Source: Myxococcota bacterium
GTDB taxonomy: Bacteria; Myxococcota; B64-G9
Direction: 5' to 3'
Assembly: GCA_022710975.1 (NCBI GenBank)
Contig: JAKLGA010000003.1
Span: 1-64,000, forward strand
DNA: 64,000 nt
Numbering within the stretch: the stretch's first letter is position 1; each line of letters opens with the position of its first letter. The position numbers and the translations under genes are program-made. This document shows positions 8,440 through 17,887 of this stretch, in pieces. The notes below the pieces were generated by a model. It saw only the letters and a program-made list of their open reading frames with translations, did not search any database and was not told where the DNA came from.

Positions 8440-9156
8440 TCACGGATCCAGGCGGTAGCCCATCTGCCGCACGGTCTTCAGGTGCCGCGGCCGGGCGGGA
8501 TCGGCCTCCAGCTTCTGCCGGAGCGTCAGGATGAAGTTGTCCACGGTCCGGGCGGTGCCCTCGAAGCCGAAGCCCCACACGCGATCGAGGATCTCGGCGC
8601 GGCTGAAGACCCGGCCGGGCGCGCGCGCCAGCAGGCACAGCAGCTCGTACTCCTTCTGCGACAGGGCCACGTGCCGGCCGCGCAGGCTGACCTCGCAGGC
8701 GGCCGGGTCGATCACCACCTGGCCGAAGGCGATCTTGGGCTCGGCCTGCCGCTCCATGCGCCGCCGGCGCAGGATGGCGTCGGTGCGGGCCAGCAGCTCA
8801 GGCAGCTCGAAGGGCTTGGTCACGTAGTCGTCCGCGCCCAGCTCGAGCCCGGTCACCTTGTGCCGCAGCGTGTCCTGGGCCGACAGGATCAGCACCGGCA
8901 CGCCCACCTGCTTCTCGCGCAGCTCGGCCAGGATCTCCAGGCCGCTGTAGCCCGGCAGCATGACGTCCAGGACGATGAGATCCGCGCGGGCGTCGAAGGC
9001 CAGGCGCAGCCCCTCCTCGCCGTCGGCCGCGCCCAGCGCGCGGTAGCCGTGCAACTCGAAGTTGAGCAGCAGGCCCTCCCGCAGGGCGCGGTCGTCCTCG
9101 ATCACCAGGACGGTCGGCGGGCGCTCGTCGCGCGCCTGGGCGCTCGGATCCTTCAC
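8440..9156 (-). CDS. OmpR/PhoB-family response regulator
   Basis: This 238-aa protein has an N-terminal receiver domain (about 15-130) with the acidic pair E20-D22, phospho-acceptor D64 (IVLDVMLPG) and conserved K114 (YVTKPFE). The C-terminal winged helix (about 140-238) ends with HLKTVRQMGYRLDP, typical of OmpR-type DNA binding. The GTG start at 9156 overlaps the stop of the upstream sensor kinase gene (GTGA), so the two are translationally coupled. The regulon is not evident from this window. Confidence 0.95.
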   Translation of the reverse strand: MKDPSAQARDERPPTVLVIEDDRALREGLLLNFELHGYRALGAADGEEGLRLAFDARADLIVLDVMLPGYSGLEILAELREKQVGVPVLILSAQDTLRHKVTGLELGADDYVTKPFELPELLARTDAILRRRRMERQAEPKIAFGQVVIDPAACEVSLRGRHVALSQKEYELLCLLARAPGRVFSRAEILDRVWGFGFEGTARTVDNFILTLRQKLEADPARPRHLKTVRQMGYRLDP

Positions 9157-10112
9157 GGCGCGCTCCCCACCGGCGGCGCGTCGGCCTGGGGCAGCAACAC
9201 CGAGAAGCGGCTGCCCTGGCCCTCGCTGGACTCGACCCGCACCTCCCCGCCGTGGGCCTCGACCAGGTGGCGGACGATGGCCAGCCCCAGGCCGGCGCCG
9301 GAGGCCCGGCCGCGCAGGCTGGAGTCCACCCGGTAGAAGGGCTCGAAGATGCGGCCGAGCTCCTGCCGGGGGATGCCGATGCCGTGGTCCGCCACCGCGA
9401 TCTCGATGCGCCCATCCAGGGCCCGCACGCCCACGGAGATGCGCTTCTCGTGCAGGGAGTACTTGTAGGCGTTGATCAACAGGTTGAGCACGACCGAGCT
9501 GATGGCCTGCCGGTCGTGGAGCACGGGGGCCTGGCTCTGGATGGAGACCGCCAGCTCGACCTCGCCGGGCGCCACCAGCCGCTCGAAGCGGCGCGCGGCC
9601 TCCTCCACCGCCGGGCCGAGCGGCTCGGCCCGGCGCTCCAACAGATCCCGGTCCCTGGCCGCGGCGCGCCAGGTGAGCACCCGCTCCAGCATGGTCTCCA
9701 GCCACTCGGTCTCGCGGATGATGACCTCGAGGCTGGCCTCGGCGCGCTGCGGATCGTCCCGCAGGTGCCCCATGCGCAGCGTCTGGGCGTACATGCGGAT
9801 GGCGGCCAGCGGCGTGCGCAGGTCGTGGGAGACGTTGGCCAGCAGGTCGGCCTGCAGCCGCGCCACCCGGGACCGGCGACCCAGCAGCACCGTCACGGTG
9901 ACCACGCTGCCGATGGCCGCGGCGGCGAAGCAGATGACCAGCACCCCGGTCGCGATGGGATCGGAGCTGTCCCCCAGCGCCAGGCTGACGATGCCCACCA
10001 CCGTGGACAGCAGCACGGGGAGCAGCACCCCCACCGCCAGGGCGACGATGAGGCTGGTGAAGCTCAGGCTGCGGGCCCGGTGCCTGAACCGGGCGATGGC
10101 GGTGGGTTCCAT
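9153..10112 (-). CDS. Sensor histidine kinase
   Basis: This protein (319 aa from the ATG at 10112) has two membrane helices (about 17-45 and 52-77) joined by a very short periplasmic loop. No HAMP or PAS domain is seen. The HisKA box is NVSHDLRTPLAA with H96 as phosphoacceptor. The HATPase part shows the N box NLLINAYKYS, G1 DHGIGIP and G2 GAGLGLAIV. The short loop suggests it senses the membrane or a partner protein rather than a large ligand. In-frame alternatives at 10124 and GTG 10154 exist; none has a clear ribosome site. Confidence 0.93.
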   Translation of the reverse strand: MEPTAIARFRHRARSLSFTSLIVALAVGVLLPVLLSTVVGIVSLALGDSSDPIATGVLVICFAAAAIGSVVTVTVLLGRRSRVARLQADLLANVSHDLRTPLAAIRMYAQTLRMGHLRDDPQRAEASLEVIIRETEWLETMLERVLTWRAAARDRDLLERRAEPLGPAVEEAARRFERLVAPGEVELAVSIQSQAPVLHDRQAISSVVLNLLINAYKYSLHEKRISVGVRALDGRIEIAVADHGIGIPRQELGRIFEPFYRVDSSLRGRASGAGLGLAIVRHLVEAHGGEVRVESSEGQGSRFSVLLPQADAPPVGSAP

Positions 10113-10169
10113 CGGGCCTAGCATACCCCCCGCGCGGGAAATCCGCCCGCGCACATCCGGCGGACGGCG

Positions 10170-10292
10170 CTAGCCCAGGGCGCGCCCGGCGGGCGCGGCC
10201 GGCCCGGGCACGCGCAAGGAGCGCGGCTCCGGCGCGCGCCGGTTCTCCCGCCGCCAGCGCCTGATCAGCCGGTGGGCGTACAGGCTGATCAC
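10170..10292 (-). CDS. Frameshifted C-terminal tail of the radical SAM protein, or tiny overlapping ORF
   Basis: Forty codons with almost all G/C third positions continue immediately after the radical SAM stop but in another frame. They begin ISLYAHRLIRRWRREN. At the junction the minus strand reads CGGGTGTGATC; removing one GT would join the frames as GRVISLYAH, which looks like a natural continuation. Alternatively GTG at 10292 starts a separate 40-residue basic peptide through a GTGA overlap. Very few other signals decide between these. Confidence 0.45.
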   Translation of the reverse strand: MISLYAHRLIRRWRRENRRAPEPRSLRVPGPAAPAGRALG

Positions 10293-11581
10293 ACCCGCCC
10301 GCGGGCCAGCAGGCCGAGGGTGCGTCCCAGGCTGTACACCTCGGCCATGGCGTCGATGGTCGCGCCCTCGAGCTCCTCGGCCGAGAGCCGGGCCGGCCGG
10401 AACACCGCGTGGTGGCCGTCGTAGCGCGACCAGTCCAGGGTGAGCAGGCGCTCCTCCCTCACCATCTGGTCGTGGAACTCCGAGCCGGGCATGGGGGTCA
10501 GCACGGTGAACTGGATGCTGTCGATGTCCTCCTGGATGGCGAAGCGGGCGGTGGCCCGGATGTTCTCCAGCCCCTCGGCGTCCGAGCCGGTCAGGAACAT
10601 GCCGTGCACCCAGATGCCCCGCGCCCGGAAGCTGCGGATGGACTCGCGGATGTCCTCCGCGCTCTGGCGCTTGTCGTACAGGGCCAGCGCCGCGGGATCG
10701 ATCGACTCGAAGCCCACGAACACCATCTCGCACCCGGCCCGCCGCATGAGGTCGAGCAGCTCCGGGTCCTTGGCGGCCCGGGTGGAGACCTGGGCGTACC
10801 AGGGCGGCAGGTAGGTCCCGCGGCGGAGCAGGTGCTCGAGCAGGAGCTTCGTGCGCCCGGGCACGCCGCAGAAGTTGTCGTCGTAGAAGAACACCCGCCG
10901 GCCCTGCCCGCGCCGCTGCTCGAGCTCCTCGGCCACGTGCTCGGGGCTGGCGAAGCGCATCTTGCGCCCGAACATGCTGGTGACCGAGCAGAAGCGGCAC
11001 TGGTGCGGGCAGCCCCGCGAGGTCTGCAGCGGGATGATGCCCCGGTCGAAGCGCACCTTCCCCCGGGTGGCGAGCAGGGAGAAGTCCGGGATCGGCACCT
11101 CGTCCAGCTCGACCGGCTCCTCCGCCAGCGGAGTGTGCACGGGCGCGCCGTCGCACAGCCGGCTCAGCCCCGGCACCTCCTCCGGCGCGGCCCGCCCAGC
11201 GCACAGGTCCAGGAACCGGCCGAAGCTCCGCTCCGCCTCCCCGCGCAGCACCCAGTCCGCGTGCGCCAGCCCCTCCTCGGGCAGGAAGGTGGGGTGCGGG
11301 CCGCCCAGCAGCACCGGGACCCCGGCCGCGCGGGCCTGGTCGGCGACCTGGTAGGCCCGGGGCGCGGTCGTGCTGATGGTCGAGATGCACAGCAGATCGG
11401 TGTCCAGGAGCCGGGCGAGGTCCAGCCCGGCCAGGTCCTCGATGACCACGCGCACCTGGTGGCCCCGCCGCGCGGCCAGCGTGCCCAGGATGGGCAGCCC
11501 GAGCCGCGGCTGGCGGACGAGCGAGAAGACGTTGCTGCCGGAGGCGCTGGGCTCCAGCATGGTGATCCGGTTCGCGTTCAT
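10289..11581 (-). CDS. B12-binding-domain radical SAM protein
   Basis: This 430-aa protein has an N-terminal cobalamin-binding-like Rossmann region (about 5-125, with LLGGPHPTFLPEE). The radical SAM core follows, with the [4Fe-4S] ligands C191, C195 and C198 in SRGCPHQCRFCS. Downstream motifs FFYDDNF and VFVGFES are typical of this class. Such enzymes methylate or rearrange unactivated carbons; the substrate is not predictable here. The ATG at 11581 is chosen because AAGGAG lies 5 nt before it. The reading frame stops in a sequence that looks frameshifted. Upstream on the same strand is a candidate selenoprotein gene, so the two may be co-transcribed. Confidence 0.9.
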   Translation of the reverse strand: MNANRITMLEPSASGSNVFSLVRQPRLGLPILGTLAARRGHQVRVVIEDLAGLDLARLLDTDLLCISTISTTAPRAYQVADQARAAGVPVLLGGPHPTFLPEEGLAHADWVLRGEAERSFGRFLDLCAGRAAPEEVPGLSRLCDGAPVHTPLAEEPVELDEVPIPDFSLLATRGKVRFDRGIIPLQTSRGCPHQCRFCSVTSMFGRKMRFASPEHVAEELEQRRGQGRRVFFYDDNFCGVPGRTKLLLEHLLRRGTYLPPWYAQVSTRAAKDPELLDLMRRAGCEMVFVGFESIDPAALALYDKRQSAEDIRESIRSFRARGIWVHGMFLTGSDAEGLENIRATARFAIQEDIDSIQFTVLTPMPGSEFHDQMVREERLLTLDWSRYDGHHAVFRPARLSAEELEGATIDAMAEVYSLGRTLGLLARGRV

Positions 11582-11674
11582 GGGCTCCTTCCCGGCCGCC
11601 GGGGCGGCCACCCGCCCGAGGCTAGGGAGCCCATGTCATGGGTCGGTCATGAGATCGGGCCGGCGGGGCGAAGG

Positions 11675-11983
11675 TCAGGCGGGCGCGAGATCGAGGCGGC
11701 AGTCGCCGAAGGAGCCGAAGTTGAAGTCGAGCCGGCGGGGATCGCGGAGGCCCGCGAGCACCTCGCGGGCCACGTAGAGCTCGAGCGCTCCGAGCGCGAA
11801 GCGCTCGAAGGCCGCGGGGTCCGCAGGGCGCTCCAGCGACCCGACCGGGCCGAAGGAAGCGTTTCATCACCCGCGCAGGATGGCCTGCCGCGTCACCGTG
11901 AGCGCCCCGCCGCGGGCGGCGATGTACTCGAGCAGGCGCGGGTCGCCGCAGGTGGCGCGGGGGCAGGGACCGGAAGCGGACAT
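11675..11983 (-). CDS. Candidate small selenoprotein with two adjacent in-frame UGA codons
   Basis: From the ATG at 11983 (GGGAGGT just upstream) the frame encodes 38 residues ending RQAILRG, then TGA TGA (11869-11864). The same frame then continues for 62 codons to a TGA at 11675. Third positions are G/C nearly throughout on both sides of the double stop, and the second part has no start codon of its own before GTG at about 30 codons in. A hairpin closely resembling a bacterial SECIS follows directly (see 11828-11860). If both UGAs are selenocysteine, the product is 102 aa with Sec39-Sec40 plus Cys7, Cys12 and Cys95. The alternative is a gene broken by two adjacent substitutions. No family recognised. 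Confidence 0.5.
11828..11860 (-). promoter_or_regulatory. SECIS-like hairpin downstream of tandem UGA
   Basis: On the minus strand, 17 nt after the second UGA, the apical loop GGUC is closed by CGGCCC/GGGUCG (one G-U pair). Below it lie an unpaired UU/CU and a lower stem CCUU/GGAG and GC/GC with one bulged base. The well-studied E. coli fdhF SECIS also has a GGUC apical loop about 18 nt after UGA and a functionally needed unpaired U on the 5' side. The match is by eye only. Confidence 0.45.
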
Positions 11984-12039
11984 GGGCACCTCCCGGCCCG
12001 AGCATAGCGCGGATCGGAGAGTCTGATACACTGCCGCCC

Positions 12040-12870
12040 ATGGACTGGACACGAACGCAGATCCTGGCCGTGGTGGAGGAGTCGCCCGCCCGCGTGGCCG
12101 CGCACGACCGCGCCGGCTGGCTCGGGCTGTTCGGCGCCGACGCCGTGGTCGAGGATCCGGTCGGCGGCGCCCCGGTGCGGCGAGGGCCCGGAGCGCGCGA
12201 CCCGCTGGGCGCCTTCTTCGACACCTTCATCGCCCTGCACGACATCCGCTTCGAGGTGCTCCAGGACTGCGTGTTCGGCCTGGAGGTCATGCGCGACGTG
12301 GTCATCCACACGCGCATCTCCGGGCGCGAGCTGGCGGTGCCCGCCTACCTGCTCTACCAGCTGGCCGAGGAGGGCGGGCGGCTCGTCATCCGGCGCATGG
12401 CGGCGCACTGGGAGCTGTCCGGCCAGACCCGCGCCGCCCTGGGCCAGGGCCCCGGCACGGCCTGGGCGGTCACCCGCCTGTTCGGGCGCATGCTGCGGGT
12501 GATGGGACCGGGCTGGGTGGGCCGCTACCTGGGGGCCTACGGCGGAGCGGGCGCCCGCGGCAAGCGCCTCCTCGTCCAGCTCGGCCGGGCGCTCGACGCC
12601 CGGGACGCCCGGGGGCTCGCCGGGCTGTTCGCCTCGCCCGCGGACGGCCTCGGCCACGGGCCGCGCCGCCTGTCTCCGGACGGGCTGCTGTCCGCGATCC
12701 CCGCCGGGGCTCGCATCGCCTTCGACCGGCCCCTGTCGGCCGGCCTGACCACCGCCGCCCGCTACGCGCTCGAGGGCGGCCCGTCCCCGTCCCGCGGGGT
12801 CCTGCTCCTGTCCCTGGTCCGGGCCGGCCGGGCGCTCGCCATCGACGAGGCCCGCCTCTTCCCGGCCTGA
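12040..12870 (+). CDS. SnoaL/NTF2-like domain protein
   Basis: This 276-aa protein starts with a cone-fold pattern common to SnoaL/ketosteroid isomerase-like proteins: helices with AHDRAGWLGLFGADAVVEDPVG, then GPGARDPLGAFFDTFIALHDIRFEV and strands to about residue 130. A second, weaker copy of this fold seems to follow (about 170-276, ALDARDARGLAGLFASPADG...). Substrate and reaction are unknown. The sequence TGATACACTGCC just before the ATG looks like a -10 element only 7 nt from the start, with no ribosome site, suggesting a leaderless transcript. It is divergent from the candidate selenoprotein gene. Confidence 0.7.
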   Translation: MDWTRTQILAVVEESPARVAAHDRAGWLGLFGADAVVEDPVGGAPVRRGPGARDPLGAFFDTFIALHDIRFEVLQDCVFGLEVMRDVVIHTRISGRELAVPAYLLYQLAEEGGRLVIRRMAAHWELSGQTRAALGQGPGTAWAVTRLFGRMLRVMGPGWVGRYLGAYGGAGARGKRLLVQLGRALDARDARGLAGLFASPADGLGHGPRRLSPDGLLSAIPAGARIAFDRPLSAGLTTAARYALEGGPSPSRGVLLLSLVRAGRALAIDEARLFPA

Positions 12871-12886
12871 GCGAGACCGGACCGCT

Positions 12887-13933
12887 TCACTCGTCCAGGC
12901 CCGGGATGGGCGGCTCGGCGGCGGGATCGGGGGGCGGCTCGGGCTTCAGCAGCTCGACCGGGTCGAGGTCCAGCAGGCGCTCGAGCCGCCAGCGGTCCAC
13001 CACCACGGCGAAGCGCGCGCCCTCCTGGTAGACCAGCGCCTGGGTGGTCTTGTCCGGGTGGGCGGCCACGCGCAGCACGCGCTCCTCGACCGGGACGGGC
13101 TCGGCCGCGGCCTGCCCGTCGGGCGCGCCGCCGTCCGCACCCGCCGGGGCCGCGGCCAGCCCCAGGCGGATGATGGCCGGCTCCCGGCCCTGATCCACCC
13201 GCGCGCGCACCGCCGGATCGTCGAGCCGGCCGAGCACGTCCACCGGCTCGAGCCGGGCGATCTGATCCACGAGCTCCTCGGCCTTGCGGGCCGGCACGCG
13301 CTCCTCGCCCAGGCGCCACTCCCCGCCCACGCGCGCCAGGCGCAGCACGCGCTCCCCGCGGGCCACCTCCAGCCGCACCAGCCGCTCGCGCGGCACGGCC
13401 AGGCCGCCCTTGTCCAGCCAGTCCATGGGCGCGGTGGGCAGCTGCCACTCGTCGAGCGCGTCCACGCCGTAGGTGTCGACCTCCTGGCCCAGGCGCACCT
13501 GGGTGAAGCCCGCCCTGCGCCCGCCGACGAAGAGCTCCAGGCTGCGCTCGCCGGCCCGCAGCGTGAGCTTCCGCCGGAAGCGCCCGGGGGCCACCTCGAG
13601 ATCCGCCTGGTGTCCGGCGCCCCGGGCCACCAGCAGGCGCGCGCGGAGCTCCAGGAGCTGCCCGAGCAGCCGCTCGATCTTCGCGCCGTCGGCCGGGTAG
13701 CCGCTCTGCCCGGGCAGCACCCAGCCCGGGCCCTCGCGGGCGAGCTCCAGGCGCGCGCCGTCCTCCCCCTCGAGCGTCAACCGCGTGACGTCCTTCTGCG
13801 CCAGCCCGGCGAACAGCGCGCGCTCAGGCGGGCGCTCGCCGGCGTCCCGGCCGCCGAGGGCGAACAGCAGCCCGAACAGCAGCGCTTGCCCGAGCAGCAC
13901 GACCCCCAGGATGCGGTTCAGCCAGGTCATCAT
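12887..13933 (-). CDS. DUF4340 family protein of a Gld-type ABC operon
   Basis: This 348-aa protein has one N-terminal membrane anchor (about 5-26, ILGVVLLGQALLFGLLF) and a large beta-rich extracytoplasmic part. It contains the DUF4340-type pattern VTRLTLEGEDGARLELAREG, then SGYPADGAKIERLLGQLLEL and WQLPTAPMDWLDKGG. The C-terminus is rich in Pro and acidic residues. The start ATG at 13933 overlaps the stop of the GldF-GldG fusion (ATGA). DUF4340 proteins regularly accompany GldG-type transporters; the function is unknown. Confidence 0.8.
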   Translation of the reverse strand: MMTWLNRILGVVLLGQALLFGLLFALGGRDAGERPPERALFAGLAQKDVTRLTLEGEDGARLELAREGPGWVLPGQSGYPADGAKIERLLGQLLELRARLLVARGAGHQADLEVAPGRFRRKLTLRAGERSLELFVGGRRAGFTQVRLGQEVDTYGVDALDEWQLPTAPMDWLDKGGLAVPRERLVRLEVARGERVLRLARVGGEWRLGEERVPARKAEELVDQIARLEPVDVLGRLDDPAVRARVDQGREPAIIRLGLAAAPAGADGGAPDGQAAAEPVPVEERVLRVAAHPDKTTQALVYQEGARFAVVVDRWRLERLLDLDPVELLKPEPPPDPAAEPPIPGLDE

Positions 13934-16844
13934 GACCGCACCCCCTGCCCGCCCGCCGCGGGCAGCACGGGCCGGGCGAAGCGTCGCCGGCCCAGCCCCC
14001 ACAGGCCGAGCGCGGTCACGGCCAGGAGCGCGAAGGCGAACAGCCCGAGCTCCACGGCCAGCTTGTCGCCCTCCTCCAGCCGCCCGAGGGTGCGCGCGTA
14101 GCGCTGCTTGCCGCGGATGCCCAGCAGGCGCGCGTCCTGCACGGCCCAGTCCACCAGGTTGGCCGCGAACATGAGATTCGCTTGGGGCAGCTCGGACACG
14201 TCCTCGGCGATGGCCAGCGCCGTGTCCTCCAGGGCGGCGGACGAGCCCAGCACCACCAGCCGGCCGTCGCTGTCCCCGCGCTCCCGCACGCTCGCCCGAC
14301 GCACCTTGGCCGGATCGGCGGGCGGCGGGGCGTCCTCTTCGCCCCAGGCGGGCGGCGGCGGCTCCTCCAGCGCAGGGCCGGGCTTCCCCTTCCAGGCGCT
14401 CTCGAACCGGCCGACCAGCGCCACGACCAGCGGCAGCCGCTCGCGCTCCGCGGGCGCCGCGAAGCCCAGCTCGGGGAAGCGCTCGTAGTCGGGCTGCGCG
14501 TCGAAGGCCTTCTGGGCCCAGGCGCGCGCCGAGCTCCAGGCCAGCACGCTGCAGGTCAGGGCCCCCGCGGGCGTCGAGTCGCCGGCCGCGGGCGGGCAGC
14601 GCACCGGCGAGGCCCACTGCATGACCAGGGCCGGCAGGGCCTGCAGCGCCGGGTGATCGGGCGCCATGCCCTCGGGCCCGACCAGCACGAAGGGCGGGTA
14701 GTTCACCAGCTGGATCTCGCGCACGCTGAGCCCGCCCAGCTTGCGGTAGACCGGCACCGGGAAGGGCGCGTTCTGCTCGTCGAGCGCCACCGCGTCCTCG
14801 AGCTTCACGCCCCAGGCCTCGAGCAGCGGCTCCAGGCCGCTTGGCCGGGGGGTGACGCTGAGCTCGCCGCCGGCCTGCGGCTCGAAGGCGTAGGCGCCGG
14901 CCGCCAGGATGACCGCGCCGCCGCGCACCAGGAACTGGTCCAGCGCGAAGCGCTCCCGCTCACCCAGCTCGCGCGGCCCGAGCACCATCAGCACGTCCAC
15001 CTCGCCGCCGACCTGCCCCCGGGAGAGGTCCACCGGCAGCACCTCGTAGCTCTCGCGGAGCTTGCGCTCCAGGCTGCGGTAGCTCCCGCCGCCGGCGTCC
15101 GGGGGCATGCCCGGGTAGCCCGGCGCGGCCGGGGCCGGGGTCACCAGGCCCACGGTCTTCAGGAAGCCCGGGGTGCGCCGCTGCAGCGCCGCCAGCAGGA
15201 CCTTCTTCACCTCGGCCTCGCTGCCCAGCCGGGAGGCGTCCAGGATCTCCGCCCGCCCGGCCACCTCCAGCAGGAGATCGAGGTAGAAGGTGCGCTCGCC
15301 CAGGAAGTCCGCGCTCATGGGCTTCAGGCCGTAGCGTCCGACCAGCTCCTCGCGGCCCAGGCTGGCCCCGGGCTGATCGGGATCCACGCGCAGGAAGTCG
15401 AACCGGCCGCCGCACTGGCGCTTCACCTCCTCGGCCACCTTGACCACCCTGGCGGGCGCGGCCTGCAGCTCCTCGGGCAGGGCGGCCACGGTGGCCACCA
15501 GGGTCAGCCGGGCCTGGTCGGGCAGGCGGGCGCACACGCTCTCCAGCCCGCGGAAGCCGGCCACCGCCTTCTGCACGCTGCGGGCCAGGTCGTACTCCAG
15601 GTTCCGCAGGCGCACGGTCACCTCGGTGCCCTTGACCTCCACGTCCACCAGGTCCTCGTAGCCCAGCACCTCGACCTGGTCGCCGTAGCGCACCAGCAGG
15701 TGGAAGTAGGCGTTGACCACCGAGTCCTCGAGCCGGTCGGCGAAGCGGAAGGGCACGTTGCGAACCCCGTACTTGTCGTAGGCCTCCTGCTCCGCCTCGG
15801 GATCCTTGGTGGGGTCGAGGAAGTCGACCTGCACCCGTGCCCCGGCCTCGGCCTGCAGCTCGGCCAGGAAGTCGCGCACCGCCGGCACCAGCGGCGCGAG
15901 CAGCGGGTGGGTCCGCTCCGAGAAGTAGCCGCGCACCAGCAGCGGCTGGTCGAGGCCGGCCAGCAGCTCGCGGGTCACCGGCGACAGGCTGAACTCGCCC
16001 CGCTCGGTGAGATCGATCCGCAGCCCGCGCTGGGGCGCGAGCCCCAGGTTGAGCGCCAGGAGGTTCGCGATCAGCAGCCCGACGGTCAACCCGAGCGCGC
16101 GGCGCCTGGCCCGCCCGCCCGCGCTCCGGCCCCAGCGCCGCCGCTCGAGCACCAGCCCGTTCAGCGTGAGGAACAGCGTGGACAGAGAGGCGTAGTAGAC
16201 GAGATCGCGCGCGTCCAGCACGCCGCGCAGCATGCTCTCGAAGCGGCTGGAGGTGCCGAGCGCGCGCAGCACGTCCCCGGCCCACAGCGGCACGCCGACC
16301 AGCCCGGGCAGGGCGCCCACGAGCGCCAGCAGCCCGCAGCCGAGCAGGCTCATCATCAGCGCCACCAGCTGGTTGGAGGTCAGGGCCGAGATCAGCATGC
16401 CCAGCGACAGGTAGGCGCCCGACAGCAGCAGCAGCCCGAGGTAGCCGCCCACCACCGGGCCCCAGTCGAGATCGCCGAGGCAGGCCACGGTGATGGGCAG
16501 CGGCAGGGTGAGCGCCAGCGCCACGGCGACCAGCCCCAGGCCCGCCAGGAACTTGCCGAGCGCGAGCCGCCGCAGCGGCACGGGCAGGGTGAGCAGCACC
16601 TCCAGCGTGCCGCTCCTGGCCTCCTCGCTCCACAGGCGCATGGAGAAGGCCGCGGTGAGCAGCGCCAGCAGGTACGGCATGGCCTGGAAGAAGGGCCGGG
16701 CGTCGGCCGTGTTGCGGGCGAAGAAGCCCTGCAGGTAGAACAGCACGAACAGCGAGCTCAGCAGGAAGACGCCCAGGAAGACCAGCGCCACGGGCGACAG
16801 GAAGGCCGCGCGCCACTCCTTGCGGGCCACCGCCAGCACGGCGT

Positions 16845-16848
<4 letters not shown>
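13930..16848 (-). CDS. Fused ABC-2 permease (GldF-like) and GldG-like protein
   Basis: This 972-aa protein joins two usual subunits. Residues 1 to about 240 form an ABC-2-type permease with six membrane helices, starting MNAVLAVARKEWRAAFLSP. From about 250 a new helix (LGLTVGLLIANLLALNLGLA) leads into the GldG-like exported region (RIDLTERGEFSLSPVTRELL, then FLDPTKDPEAEQEAYDKYGV). A C-terminal helix (LFAFALLAVTALGLWGLG) closes it. GldA/F/G were first known from Bacteroidota gliding, but homologues occur in many bacteria with unknown cargo. The start overlaps the ATPase stop (ATGA). Confidence 0.9.
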
Positions 16849-17783
<935 letters not shown>

Positions 17784-17851
17784 GCCGCCTCCTCGCCTGG
17801 CTTCCAGCGGCGAAGAAACACCACACTCGCGCCCGGAATTCCAGCCCCGGC

Positions 17852-17881
17852 TTGTCGCCACGAGGCCCGCCGTGATAGTCC
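17852..17881 (+). promoter_or_regulatory. Promoter giving a near-leaderless mRNA
   Basis: TTGTCG (17852-17857) and GATAGT (17874-17879) are separated by 16 bp; the ATG at 17888 lies only 8 nt after the -10. No good ribosome site lies between them. Confidence 0.45.
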
Positions 17882-17887
17882 CAGGGC

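Noticed and set aside
8440-9705. 421-aa fusion of sensor and regulator
   Set aside because: The first half is out of frame with the sensor kinase. Two genes with a GTGA overlap explain the region fully.
11622-11870. Frame beginning MKRFLRPGR after the double UGA
   Set aside because: It uses a real ATG, but its codons lack G/C third-position bias and the product is Arg/Gly/Pro-rich, unlike the frame continuing through the UGAs.
11867-12052. Simple 61-aa protein ending at the first UGA
   Set aside because: Coding signal of the same frame continues strongly past the double UGA, so ending there is not the best reading. Kept as an alternative only.
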